DNA from: Malachius bipustulatus
Lineage: Eukaryota > Arthropoda > Insecta > Coleoptera > Melyridae
Direction of reading: 5' to 3'
Length of the DNA: 64,000 nucleotides
Assembly: GCA_910589415.1 (NCBI GenBank)
Contig: OU342633.1
Span: 18,328,858-18,392,857 of the forward strand
Part shown: positions 22,248 through 34,080 of the stretch, piece after piece
Numbering within the stretch: position 1 is the stretch's first letter
Layout: the number at the start of each line of letters is the position of its first letter
Notes under the pieces: model-generated
The model's database searches: none
Told to the model about the DNA's origin: nothing
The model's input: the letters and a program-made list of their open reading frames with translations, nothing else
Program-made: the position numbers and the translations under genes

Positions 22248-22795
22248 TACAGTGTGTGTCACAGGCATGGTACACCCCCTTTTTTTCTTTATCTTTTGAG
22301 ACAAGTTTTTGAAATTTGGTACGTCGCATATTCTCGATGGAGCGCACTTTTTAGCAGAAAATTGAATTTTTTCCCACATCCGGTTTTTCCGGAAATGTTA
22401 CCAACTTTCTATTTTTAAATGGGACACCCTATATATTATTATATTTTTTGATTCTATAAATTTGTACGGATCCAACAATACCACATAAGTACTATTTTAA
22501 ATGTCAAATTTGTTTTTATTTAATTTTCTATTTCTCAATTATAGTGTGCCATGACTATTTCGTTTTACTCCAATTGGATCATCTAATGCTAGAAAAATCG
22601 AATTTTTGTTCAAAGTACTAAATTAAGTGATTTGTGGATAAATAATGCGCACCGGGATGATTTTTTGAGCTGGATTCATTTTTTTCAAATGGTACCGTAT
22701 TGGTATAGAGGTACCATCTACTAGTACTCTTAATAAGGGACATTTTGGTGTACCCATTTTGCATCTGTGACGAACACAACTGAAATGGTACTTTA

Positions 22796-22863
22796 CCAAA
22801 AAATTTTATGTTTAGAAATTGTTCCATTAGAAAATTACCAAGAAAGTAACTAAGGATCTTTGA
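22796..22863. other. Loop of the giant foldback
   Basis: Unpaired AT-rich centre between the inner arm ends CTGAAATGGTACTTTA and TAAAGTACCATTTCAG. Confidence 0.8.
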
Positions 22864-23121
22864 TAAAGTACCATTTCAGTTGTGTTCGTCACAGATGCAA
22901 AATGGGTACAACAAAATGTTCCTTATTAAGAGTACTAATAGATGGTACCTCGGTACCAATACGGTACCATTTAAAAAAAATGAATCCAGTTCGAAAAATC
23001 ATTCCGGTGCCCATAATTTATCCATAAATCACTTAATTTAGTACTTTGAATAAAAATTCGATTTTTCTAGCATTAGATGATCCAATTGGAGTAAAATGAA
23101 ATAGTCATGGCACACTATAAT

Positions 23122-23143
23122 TATATATATATATATATATATA
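23122..23143. repeat. (TA)n tail of the LINE
   Basis: About eleven TA units at the 3' terminus of the minus-strand LINE, next to the TATAATT duplication. Confidence 0.9.
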
Positions 23144-25166
23144 ATCAATAACACAATTACCATTAAGTACATGGTGTAGTGCGTAACATAAATACATTTC
23201 ATTCTTAACAAATAAATAAAATAAAATATACAAAATCCATAAATACTAGGTACAAATATCTTCAACCCAATAAACACAATAATAAACTAAATAAACATCC
23301 ACTTATTCTTCACTCCTATTGTTCCTTCTATTTCTCCTTCTATTTCTATTTCATGTGTACAAATTCTGCCCATTCCCTCTTATTCTCTGCCATTTTGCAC
23401 GCTTCTCTCCAAGTTTTTCCCTTCTTTAATAATATCTCTCCTATAACTCCATTCCACTTTAATTTAGGTCTTCCTCTCTTCTGTTTTCCTAACGTCTTCG
23501 CTTCCCACACTCTTTTCACTGGTCTTCCTTCGTTCATTCTCCTCAGATGACCCCACCAGCTCAGCTGTCTCTTTTCTATAAATTCAATGGTTGATACTAT
23601 CTCCAGTTCTTCTCTTATTCTTGTGTTCTTCATCTTGTCTAATTTCGTTACTCCTCTGACTCTTCTTAGGTATTTCATTTCAACTGCTTGTATCTTGCTC
23701 TTCTGTTTTGTATTCAGCACCCATGACTCGCATCCGAACGTCAAAATTGGTCTGTATATCGTCTTGAAAACCTTCATTTTTGTCTTTCTGTCTATTTCTC
23801 TTTTGCCAATAAATGCTTTGTTCATTGTGTAATACAGTCTCATGGTTTTCTCTATTCTTTCATTCAGTTCTGCTTCTTGTCCTCCATTATCTTCTATATT
23901 CACCCCCAAGTATTTATAACATTTCACCTGCTCAATCTGTACTCCTCCAATTTCTATTTTTATCTGTTCGTCATTTTTCCCTATAATCATTACTTTGGTT
24001 TTATTCTTATTTATCGTCATACCTAGTTCTTCCATTGTTGTGTTCCATATCTCCAAACTCTTTTGTAGTTCTTTTTCTGTTTCTGCCAATATTACGACAT
24101 CATCGGCAAATGCTGCTTCTGATATTTTTATGCCTTGTAGGTTCCTATATCCCACTTGTACTTTCTTTACCTTTCTCGTACATTTCTTTATTATTTCATC
24201 CATGAAAATTGTGAACAATGTGGGACTCAGGCTACCTCCTTGTCTCAGACCTTCTTTTGTTGTGAACATTTCGGATTTCTGATTTTTATTAATTACACTG
24301 TTAAAATTTCCTTCATATATATTTCTTATAATTCTCACCAATTTGTCTTTACATCCCCTTTCTTTCAGTATTATCCATAATTTAGCACGGTTTACTCTAT
24401 CGAACGCCTTTTCCATATCTATGAATCCCATATACACTTTCTTTCCCTTCGCCATGAATTTTTCAATTATTTGTTTTATGGTAAATATGTGGTCTTGTAT
24501 ACTTCTACCCTTCCTGAAGCCACTTTGTGACTCCTCTATTGAACTCTCAGTTATTGCTTTTACTCGTTTTTCTATTATTTTTTCATATATCTTCATCGTT
24601 GTGCATAACAAATTTATACCTCTATATATATAGAAATTTTATTAACTATTTAATAAAATTACATCTTCCCAACAGTCTGGGTTGTAAGAAACAAAGAATA
24701 CTTAATAACATTGATAATAATACAATAAAAATTTTTTTTTTAAATAATTAAGTTACTATGTACTATATAAATGATGTCTTAATATATAAATGGATTTTAT
24801 TTTATTTTATTACAATCATACTTGTCGCCCTTCTTATGTATTAGGTAATATTTGTGAAGTTTTCCATTCTCTTGGTACTTTTTCTTCCTCCCACACTCTA
24901 TTATTAATATCCAATAACATTTCTGTCCCTTTCTCTCCCATATTTTTGATCATTTCAGCTGTTATCTTATCACATCCTGGTGTTTTTCCCGTTTTTATTT
25001 CCCTTATTACATTCTTTAATTCTTCTAGCTTTATATTGTCTTCTATTTGTTCTTCATGTTTCTCCTCTTCTAGATCTTTCTCTTCTTCTATTAGTTCTGT
25101 GGTTCCTAGTAGTTCTACGAAGTATTCTCTCCATCTGTTAATTACCTCTTTCTCTTCTGTTAACAG
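23123..25166 (-). mobile_element. RTE-like LINE insertion with 7-bp target duplication
   Basis: The insertion is bounded by TATAATT at 23116-23122 and again at 25167-25173, a clean target-site duplication inside one arm of the foldback. The element is read on the minus strand: its 5' end is truncated inside the RT linker at 25166, and its 3' end is a (TA)n tail at 23123-23143. Both are standard for target-primed integration of RTE-type LINEs. It must be younger than the foldback it splits. Confidence 0.93.
23346..25166 (-). pseudogene. RTE-like reverse transcriptase, 421-codon open part
   Basis: The open part runs 24611-23346: TMKIYEKIIEKRVKAITE, SQSGFRKGRSIQDHIFTIKQ (fingers), GFIDMEKAFDRVNR with the first catalytic D, LRQGGSLSPTLFTIFMDEII (P-Q-G block as R-Q-G), and FADDVVILAE with the catalytic FADD at 24110-24099. 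Then KTKVMIIGKN, YKYLGVNIE, and the RTE-type tail FGCESWVLNTKQKSKIQAVE, MKYLRRVRGVTKLDKMKNT, LSWWGHLRRM. Upstream (25166-24806) lie EEKEVINRWREYFVELLGT and VIREIKTGKTPGCDKITAEM, the start of RT, then KVPREWKTSQILP. The two parts are separated by an AT-rich interruption of about 170 bp (roughly 24635-24805) in place of the N-x-x-YRGINLL junction. Apart from that and the 5' truncation it is nearly intact. No RNase H, as expected for RTE. Confidence 0.9.
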
Positions 25167-25453
25167 TATAATTGAGAAATAAAAAATTAAATAAAAACAC
25201 ATTTTACATTTAAAATGGTACTTATGTGGTTTTGTTGGACTCGTACAAATGTATAGAATCCAAAAATATAATAATATATAGGGTGTCCCATTTAAAAATA
25301 AAAAGTTGGTAACATTTCCGGAAAAACCGGATGTGGGAAAAAATTACTTTTTCTGCTTAAAAGTGCGCTCTATCAAGAATATGCGACGTACCAAATTTAA
25401 AAAACTTATCTCAAAAAAAAAGGGGGTGTACCATGCCTGTGACACACACTGTA

Positions 25454-26404
25454 TAACAATTCGCAGCTTTATTTACGAGATAGGTTTGTTTTGGAGAACA
25501 CCGATTTAAATGTATGAAGAAAATTGTTAAATAAAAACACTACTTTTTTATGTATTTGTATTGTAGAAAGTAGAATAATAAAAAAATAGTGTTTTCTAAA
25601 AAAAATGTACGAGAGGCTTTTTAATGTGGTAAAGTTCACATAAGAAAATAATCTGACCCAGTATAAACAGTTCAAAAACACAACAGGATACCAGATGAAG
25701 AGTTATTCCAGATGTATATGCTGCTTTGAAGTTGGAAAATTGCGGTTTTCCACTTAATACCAAAATTACTCATTTTAAACTCTAACTGTAAAAAAATTGC
25801 CAGGAAAAAAACAAGGTTTGTAAATTTCGAAAAAAAATCGGGCTAGAAGTACGAAAAGTTCCGATCAGCGGTTAACTCAAATCACCCTAGGTGGTATAAA
25901 AAAACATTCACACTTAGTCTTTAAATTTGTCTGTTGGAAAGCTTCTGCATACCTGGCGCAGAACAATAATTAGTCGACAGCTTATGCAAGCTAAAATAAT
26001 GTAGTTTGGCTTATTCAACATCGCCAATTACGTTGTAATTAGTTTCCGTTGCTGTTAAGTCTGTCACAATTCACCACGCCAAGTAACTAAAATACAGTCA
26101 CGAAACTAGAAACTCAATCAGCAAGATCCCATAAGTGGCAAAGGTGCTTGGTAGGTCAGTGGTGGAGATGATATTCTATTAATAATATTCATGTATGAAA
26201 ATATTCTTCCTTCTAGGTGAAGTTGAGAATTTTACAACTTGAAAATCTTTATAATAGAGCAAAATTAATAAATGAAACCATAATTTCCAAAGTACGGAGT
26301 CGATAAAAATTCCAATCCAATAAACAGGACATTCATCCACCTACATTGGATGCCAATACTGAACATTAGAATACATCAGGGTTCATAACTTATCATAGAT
26401 ATTT
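25454..26404. other. Spacer, no gene found
   Basis: AT-rich, no domain or clear repeat partner. A short less AT-rich patch at 26000-26160 has no recognisable content. Confidence 0.45.
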
Positions 26405-27480
26405 ACAATATTTACACTGGTGATTTGCCTACAGCCAAATGTTGAAAATTAAATTTACTAGAAGGAACGATTAATTTAAGAAATGGCGTCTCTGCGTAAA
26501 CTCTTCAAAAACAGAAGTTACATGTTTCCATCTAAATAACCACCAAAAATCTAAAAAGCTAAATATAACTTTCAACGGATCGTCACTGAATCATAATTTC
26601 AATCCAAAATATCTTGGTGTGACTTTGGATATATCTTTAAACTAATAATCAACGCTTAGAAAAACTGAGACAAAAATTAAAAACAAGAAATAGTATTCTA
26701 TACAAACTTGCTGGAAGAACTTGGGAAGCCAATGCAAAAACAATTCGCACTCAGCTCTTGCACTTGTTTATTAAACAGCGGAATATTGTGCACCAGTATG
26801 CGCAAAAGTGTACCTACTCTGTACATACATCAAAAATGAATACTCAACCAAACATTGCGAATTATTACTGGAAGAGTTTCCCCAATTCCGATCCCTTGGT
26901 TACCTGTTTTGGCAAATATTGCTCCATATAACTTCCGCAAACAAGCAATGCACAAAATCATGAATAAATACCGCCGCGAGCGTTTCCAGATGATTTTTCG
27001 ATAACCTCAGACTTAAATAATCTTCCAACAACAAGATTAAAATCACGAAAACCTATGTGACTATATACAACCTGAGCCGACCATTTAAAATTGACGATGA
27101 ATGGAGACATGATTTACAAAATAAGATTTATTCAACAATACTTAATTCGATGATCCTTCTTGAGTAGTCAACGGTTTTGAAATATGAAAGAAAGTCTGGT
27201 TACAAATAAATCGCCTAAGAACAGGACACAGGAGGTGTCATTTAATGTTACATAAATGGAATTTAATACCAAACGCCTCCAATGTTTGCGGACATCCTGA
27301 AAAATCCATCAATCACAGTGTCAATTAATGTCCTTTGACCAAATTTACAGGTGGTTTTAAAGCAATTCACGAAATTTCCACAGAAACAATAGGCTGATGG
27401 TTACAGAATTTGAAATTCTTGTAAACAAAATCTACATTAACAGTCAGATAACGTAAGTCCACATGCTGTAAAGTGATTGG
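26405..27480 (+). pseudogene. Decayed LINE RT thumb to C-terminus, clade uncertain
   Basis: FKKWRLCVNSSKTEVTCFHL and FNPKYLGVTLDISLN (26480-26640) are the region after the catalytic D-D block in a widespread animal LINE type (N-x-S-K-T-E-V-x-C-F-H-L-N-N). KNKKNSILYKLAGRTWEANA (26675-26740) follows, then shifted frames around LNTQPNIANYYWKSFPNSDP. The C-terminal end VWLQINRLRTGHRRCHLMLH with PNASNVCGHPEKS (27190-27310) corresponds to the W-x-x-L-N-R-x-R-T-G-H-G-R-C ending and its CG-x(n)-H-x(n)-CP zinc motif. The catalytic core is missing. Order and wording are clear; the clade name is not. Confidence 0.75.
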
Positions 27481-27559
27481 AAAACTTCAACCCAATCTAA
27501 ACAGGATGATGTTTCTAAGTAGACTATAAGTATATCTTACAAAGCAAATGCTTCACCAT

Positions 27560-28750
27560 GATGTCAACATCGCATCATTATGTCCTATAGATCGTTCTTC
27601 CCCCCATGATCGACGAAAACAATGATATTTAATATAATGGCCATATCTCGGGACCTGTTAGTCCTAGAGTCTCAAAATGTAAGTTTTACAGACATAAGTG
27701 ACCAAGAGAAATTCATGGAAATATTTATATAATTTTATTAATTTATAAAATACTTCGTTATATTAAAGCGGATACTCTAGCTTATGAGTTATAAACAAGT
27801 GAAAATTGCAATTTTTTACTTTCAAAACAGTGTAATTCGGAAAAGGCTCCAAATATCGCAAAACAAAAGTCGTTTTCGAATATCTTAGGCATATTGGCAT
27901 GTAAAATGTTTTTACTTTTACAGCATTGTGAAGTTGCACTATTCGCTCAGAGTTTTATACAGGGTGTCCGGAAATTATGAGAAAAAATTTAAGGGGGTGA
28001 TTCTCCTTGATGAAATATTGCCAAAAGTATCTATAATTTTTTTTCGAAAACTCAAAAAGAAGAAAGTTATAAGCCTCCAAAGTTGATTTTTTTTAATCAA
28101 TATTTTTTTATAACTTTTTTTCTAGTGTACGGATTTTCTTAAAATTTGACACACTTGCCACTGATGTTGCTTTACATCCTTGGTCCAAATTAAACTTGAA
28201 TCCCTCGAAATTAAAAGGCCTTAACTGCCCTTGACCTTCAAAAAAGGCCTATAACTTTTTGGGGAAAAATAACAAAGCAGGTGTCAACTTCCGGTATTTC
28301 CGGAAGTGCGACCATCTTGAAAATATTTTCATTGCATTTCTCATAGTCACTTATGTCTGGAAAATTTTAATTTTGAAACTGTAGGATCAATATTTCCCAA
28401 GATATGGCCGCTGTCCATTCTTAAATGCCCACCCGGTACAGGGCCTTGAACTTCAAAAAATGCGATTTTCACTTGTTTATAACTCAAAAACTTCTCAATT
28501 TAAACACGAACTGTAAAAACCAATATTTTTTTTCTCAGACAATCTGAAAATGCAATAACATAGGAAATTTCCATTTGACAAAACATAACTTTGATATGCC
28601 ACTGTCATATGGGACACTCTGTATAGCTCAAAATAATGTTAAAATATGACCATTGTGATCCTGTACTTGAATTTGCAAAAAAAATTTTCATTCATCGTTT
28701 GGCCTACAGAGACCGCTTCGAATGAGCTGGGACATCCTGTATACTTATAA
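27560..28750. repeat. Nest of foldback/MITE fragments
   Basis: At least three layers. CATATCTCGGGACC..CAGACATAAGTGA (27645-27710) is inverted at 28330-28410 (TCACTTATGTCTGG..CCAAGATATGG). A CAGGGTGTCCGGAAATTATG tip occurs at 27960. The block ending GGGACACTCTGTATA at 28624 has an inner part (AACAAGTGAAAAT/ATTTTCACTTGTTT) that is shared with 27795-27830 and with the foldback at 53576-53955. The end GGGACATCCTGTATA at 28742 is the inverse of the start of the module at 36174, both with GGTCTCT..GGCC..ACGATG. No coding capacity. Confidence 0.65.
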
Positions 28751-29129
28751 TATATTGTATGAGCTGAAATTTATGAAGAAAACGAAAGGATCGCATTTAA
28801 AGACTTCTGTTTATTAAAAAAACAAACGCTTTTACACTTTTTTAGTAACTAAAGAATAATAATTGTCTGCTTAATCAAGTGGCATTTTTCTAATATTTAA
28901 ATTAACAATTATTATTAAACATGATGCGTCTACCGGCAAACAATATTCATTTTCAGACAATTAGAATCATACGATCATAGTACCAGGAATAGGAAAGAGC
29001 CAGGCATCACATTTCCGATAGAATAACAATTAATATCAACTCAAAAAGAAGACTAAAATTCCAGCAGATTCTTTTGCTCATGATACTGCTGTCCCCTGCG
29101 ATGCATAGGTATACCTAGTTGGGAGAAAC

Positions 29130-30086
29130 TTAATTTTAAATTGCAGGGAAAATTTAAGATTGTTAATTTTTGTTTATTTGCTAATCGATTGTCTAGTATT
29201 GTGAAAAAAACAAATATCGTAACTTATGGTAACTACAGAGATCCTGTCTTGGACAAAATTGATATAATAATAGATGGCAAAGTAATCAGAAGAACAAATA
29301 ACGAACATCAAATACTAAGGAGTGATTTTTGATTATAATTTCAAGTGGGATGAATATAGACTATGTGGTAAAAAGAAGCTACTACAAGTAGTGTACTTAT
29401 ATGCATTGTTTAAAAGTGTATCAACTTAAGTATTGAATAAGAGCATAGGGGAACGCTTGTATAACAGTATTTTAGGAAAACTGGAATCTCTTCAAATTAG
29501 GATACCTACTAAAAATAATATACAGGAGGGGTAATGAAGGAGTGTCTCTGATACCTATATGAGTATTAGCCAAACTTTTCAATTAGAAGCACTATTGTAT
29601 TCATATAAGAAATTAAGTGATAATTATCCAGGTAGCAAGAGTGAGACAAGACATAAAACTATCCCTCTGCCAGCAAGTAAACTAAGCAGTGGCGTGAGAA
29701 AACACATACTTATACTGCGGTTAAATTGTTCAATGAACTGCCAGCTACTCTGAAAACTATAGATAGTAGAAATGGTCGTAGTCTTAAAAAAATTATTATT
29801 AAATTTACTCTTTGTTTGATTGATTGTATCTTGTCTGTTTGTTATGTTGTAATTCATGACTTGCCAATAACACAGATACATAACTTATGTTTTTATAACC
29901 TGTATTAACTGGTGTTAAAAAACTTATATGTATACTTATAATCCTTGCAGTATTATTGTTACTATATTATAGATTTTACTAATTAATATACCATATTGTA
30001 TATTATAGGTTACAATCTTATTTATTATTACGTATGGAGCTTGAAAATACACCATGTATTAAGTGGCTAATAAAATAAATAAATAA
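29130..30086 (+). pseudogene. Decayed LINE 3' part with (AAAT)n tail
   Basis: DKIDIIIDGKVIRRTNN (29253-29310) then, in another frame, FDYNFKWDEYIDYVVKRSYY (29330-29390) form the region just after the RT core (LG-x-x-FD-x-x-x-W-x-x-HI) of a CR1/Jockey-like LINE. After a gap, ISQTFQLEALLYSYKKLSDN, ETRHKTIPLPASKLSSGVRK and LFNELPATLKTIDSRN (29565-29775) are the usual C-terminal end (G-x-R...A-x-K-x-F-N-x-L-P). The element closes with ATAAAATAAATAAATAAA at 30066-30086, a simple 3' tail. The upstream core is absent. Assignment to the CR1/Jockey supergroup is by wording only. Confidence 0.7.
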
Positions 30087-30829
30087 ACATATAAAATTAT
30101 GCCAAACTTATGAATTCAACAAGAAATATTCCAACACAACAAGATCAAACCATCACTCCACCGCTGACTGTAGCATGCATAAACAACAACTGCAATCCCT
30201 CAATCAATATGCCAGTAAGTTGTTACATGCGCTGAAAGCAGTAATTTTCATTAATTTTTACCTTGATACACGACAAGCGGTCGAGTACAATCACAAGCCA
30301 CATCTTGTGCCTCTGAGACATGAATTTGCATTTCGAATTTAAAAACAAGTGAGAAAGTTGTAACGCAAATTTAGATTGAATCTTATGATTTTTTTATGGC
30401 AATACGAACAAGAAGTGGATATTTTCTAGTACATGTGAAAGATCTGACATCAGTAACAAAGTTTGCGAAAGTAAAACAAGGGAGAGTAAAACAAGACAGT
30501 TGAAATTCCAGCAATAAGAACCAGAAGTCCCAGAACGAAAATCTCTCACAAACTTTTACACAATGTTTATATTATCTTGATTTCTCAGACAGGCTCAAAA
30601 AGTGTAATTTGATTTGATATTTTTCCCTACCAACTTTCAATTTTTTCAAGCAGTCTTATAATACATTTTCTTTATGTTTTCTGCATTGTATTAGGATAAA
30701 CAGTTTCTTTATAGAGAGTGATGATGAATTGTGTTACATTATGTTACACATGCACAAGTGTTACAATGCGATCTCGAAAAAGGTTTCAAACAATTTAATG
30801 AAATTATGGTGACGTAGTAAGTAGAGGGA
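30087..30829. other. Spacer, no gene found
   Basis: No repeat partner or domain recognised; AT-rich. Confidence 0.4.
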
Positions 30830-31555
30830 GGACGAATTTTACGATATTTTTGACATATTTTCCTTTGAAATTTTAAATGTGAACCCTTATTTTTTCTAGC
30901 AGATTCGGATTTTACGAATTACCCTCATCTTGAAGGTTTAGGGGATGTAAACTTCACACTTATGTTAGGAATCCTGATTATCATTGCAGATTCTGATTTT
31001 ATGACTAAAAATTAGTAGAATTTATCTTCTTTTTCTCTCGATTCGTGGATATTTTTCTTTCAATTTCAGTAATAGCACAAAGCGAAAAAAAATTGACGAT
31101 TACAGCCCCTTCTATCACGACTCGTAAAAAATGTAACAGACAAATCCTACTTATTTTTAGTCGTACAATCCGAATCTGCAAACTAATGGATGATAAATAA
31201 AACACTAAAATTATAAGTAAAACACTAAAATTATAGATAAAACAGTAAAATTTTAAATTTAAAACAGGCCCAGCTGCAAGGAGTGGGGAGGGGAAAGCAG
31301 TTTCCTACTTTTGTTTTCATACTTTGCAGCCATAAAATCCGAATCTGCATTAAAAAATAAGGATTCCTGTTTAAACTCTCAAAGTTGCCCCAACCCCTCA
31401 AAAGGGGGTGGAGGAAAAAGCGTCAAAAATATCGCAAAATATGTCTCCTTGCACTTACTTCAAAGTAAATACTCCGCTATCAAAATTTCATGAAAATATT
31501 TTAAGCGCTTTTCGAGATATCGCATTGGAACACTTTAAAATCCTCACCCTGTAGA
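30830..31555. repeat. Old foldback with four copies of a GCAGATTCGG motif
   Basis: GCAGATTCGGATTTTA-type words occur at 30899 and 30986 (plus) and inverted at about 31165-31179 and 31332-31348, arranged symmetrically. ATATTTTTGACATATTTTCC (30840) is inverted at about 31420-31435. The right end reads TCCTCACCCTGTA at 31555, a standard MITE tip; the left tip is lost. The middle contains a 20-bp tandem repeat (31199-31252). Confidence 0.6.
31199..31252. repeat. 20-bp tandem repeat, 2.7 copies
   Basis: AAAACACTAAAATTATAAGT recurs with a 20-bp period and few changes inside the loop region of the 30.8-31.6 kb foldback. Confidence 0.7.
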
Positions 31556-34080
31556 TGAGCGTTACTGTATACTTTTAATAATTATTCACAGGAAGTGTAC
31601 TAATATTCTTGTGCGTATTTCATTAAAAGTAACTATAATTTAGACTTCGGCTCACAGGGATGCCTACTTTTTCAGTGTAGGTATATGAATGGTTAGCTTC
31701 TAAAATCTGAAACAAAATTTGAGATCACTTCAGTTGTTTTTATAAAAAATCAAGGAAAATACTAAAAATTAGATTTTAAAAAATTCCAAAATTTATTTTC
31801 TTTTTTTTATAAAATAAATTCTTCGAATAACGTCATATTTATTGCTTTATGGTTTTTACGTGCTATTCTATGCAAATAACTTTCGTTTTTTTTTTACGAA
31901 AAAGTAGGTGGGTACCTACCTACTTTGGTAAAATATTTTTTTGCCCAATTTTTGGTTTTCCTTATTAAACAGAGTGACATGACGTCTTTAACAGCCTTAG
32001 GACCCTTAGGACCTATGTTAATTTAGAATTTTTTTATTATTTCGAATGGGTACCCGTTCAAGACTTATGTAAACAAAAAAATTACTTACCTATTTCGAAT
32101 AATTAAAATGGCATAGCTAAAATAGGAAATAAAATTTCTCAAGCAAAATATTAAATGAATATACCTCTATAGTAATGGCCATAGATAATATGCAGTGTGG
32201 GTAGCATAGGGCAATGCATTTTAAATGGACAAAAAACTGACAGCGTTGTCAGTTCAATACAAGCAGTGCCACAGGTTCATATAAAAATATTAAAATCGAA
32301 AGATAATTGACATTTCTATTCTCAGGATTTCTAGACAAAAATAATTGAGGTTCTGTTGAAATGTCAAAAAGTAATAATTTTTGATGTTTGTATAACGTAT
32401 AGAATAGACTGCATATTTCAATGCTTGTGGCTATTGCTTATACATTATAAAAATATTATTTGAACACATTCCTTATTTAAAGAGGTAGGTAAAATTAAAA
32501 TCGTAGTGCTTGTTGATAAAAATGTATTTCTTGCTACTTTATTGATGACTTTATTTATCAAGGCTTCCCTATTTGGGAAGTGACGATTATTTTTTGATAG
32601 ATAGGCAGGTATACAGCCTTTGCATTTTATATAATATTCATTAACACTTTTAGAAAAAACAACTTCGAGTAGATGTCTCAGTATTTTTGCCTGTTATGTA
32701 TAAGATTCTCCTTTGGCCGTATACGGGAATGTAATCATATAATCATCTTCTATCTTCACGTAGGTAGTGCCTATCACTTGCAAATTACTTCTTTTCATAT
32801 GGGGACTTAGGTCAAGTACTTACTTTATTCTTCTTCTCAGGGGGATGTTACCAATGAGTCTGTTAACATGTGCTTTTTCAGTCTTAATTCAATTTAAGTA
32901 CTGATTCAAATTAAATATTTCAAAATATTTAATTAAATATACATCAACACTCGTTATTAGCTTGGAGCCTAGGTATTTGCTGTTGAACTGAGAACTTGTT
33001 GTTGCGGTCCAAGAATATTTCGTTTTGTTTAAAAAAATAAAACAACATACGCACTGTCTCCGAGAAAGAAGGAATAGTGTATTGGTTTTTAGCTTAAGTG
33101 CAGAAAAATAATATTGAGACTCAAAATCGCTGTCCGTTATTCAAGTATTCAAGAAATAATACAAAAATAAATATAACTTCGTGAATAATTATATTATGAC
33201 CTCTGTAATTAACGTGACAGTTTTATTATTTACTTAATTATCAATGTTTGGTTACCAACGCAACGTCAATTATTGCCACTACAACAGAGTATCTGTCAGT
33301 TGAAAATTCAAATTCCGCATCTACCTAATTATTCTGTGGAGTAAGTAAATGTAGATTTTTAGGAAATGTGTTCTCGCAAGAAATTGTAGAAGGAATGACA
33401 AATACCGCGTCATAGAGCATTTACATTCATTTACTATAAATAATAAGTCATACTTATACTTAATTATTATTATCAATATAAGTATATGTATTATACCTAC
33501 ACCTACGAATATGTTCTAACTTACTAAATAATCGAAACAATTTTGTTCATAAAATGGATATTAATTTGAAAAAGAAGAATATAATAAACTTTGACGGATT
33601 CAAAAGAATATAATAATTAATTAATATCTGAATATTGTAATATTAATGTATATGAAGTTATATAAACTCTACTGTGCTGTTCCATGTTGTGCAATCCTCA
33701 CTTATGAACGAGATCAATGTTAAAAGAGCAGTCTGCGGAGGTACAAAATGTTACAGAAGTGCAATGAATTAAATCGTTTTCAAAATGGAGAGCGTACGCT
33801 CGTGGACGCCTGCTTCCCAGAAGTACAACAAAAGCGGCAACTATGAGCGCCATAAGAGCACTGCTGCATTATAACTATGGCCCTTACTATAGAACCTATA
33901 GAAATTTAAAATAAGAAACCGTGATTTTTAAGTATTTTCCGCATATTTCTAAATAAAATTTAACCTAATTAGGTACTAAATTATTCAAAATTTTGTTTCA
34001 GATTCTTAATAAGCTTAAAAAAGTACAAGTTTGCTCTAATTTCACCAACCTTGTATCTGTCACCGTTTAAAAGTTACGCA
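31556..34080. other. Very AT-rich spacer, no gene found
   Basis: Scattered TAGGTA words, no domain in any frame. 33670-33890 is slightly less AT-rich and might be old unique sequence. Confidence 0.45.

Larger units (their letters stand above)
22248..25453. mobile_element. Giant foldback element, split by a LINE
   Basis: Tips are TACAGTGTGTGTCACAGGC (left) and its inverse at 25453, flanked by TA. If the inserted LINE (23123-25166) and one copy of its target duplication are ignored, the rest forms one hairpin. Arm one is 22248-22795 (548 bp), the loop 22796-22863 (68 bp), and arm two 22864-23122 continued at 25174-25453 (539 bp). Pairing is continuous across the LINE site: TCTCAATTATAGTGTGCCA on the left matches the inverse of the sequence on both sides of the LINE. 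Arms are about 90 percent alike by eye. No transposase, so it would have depended on another element. Confidence 0.92.

Noticed and set aside
23587..24751. Several plus-strand open frames over 23.3-24.8 kb
   Set aside because: They are antisense shadows of the RTE reverse transcriptase on the minus strand.
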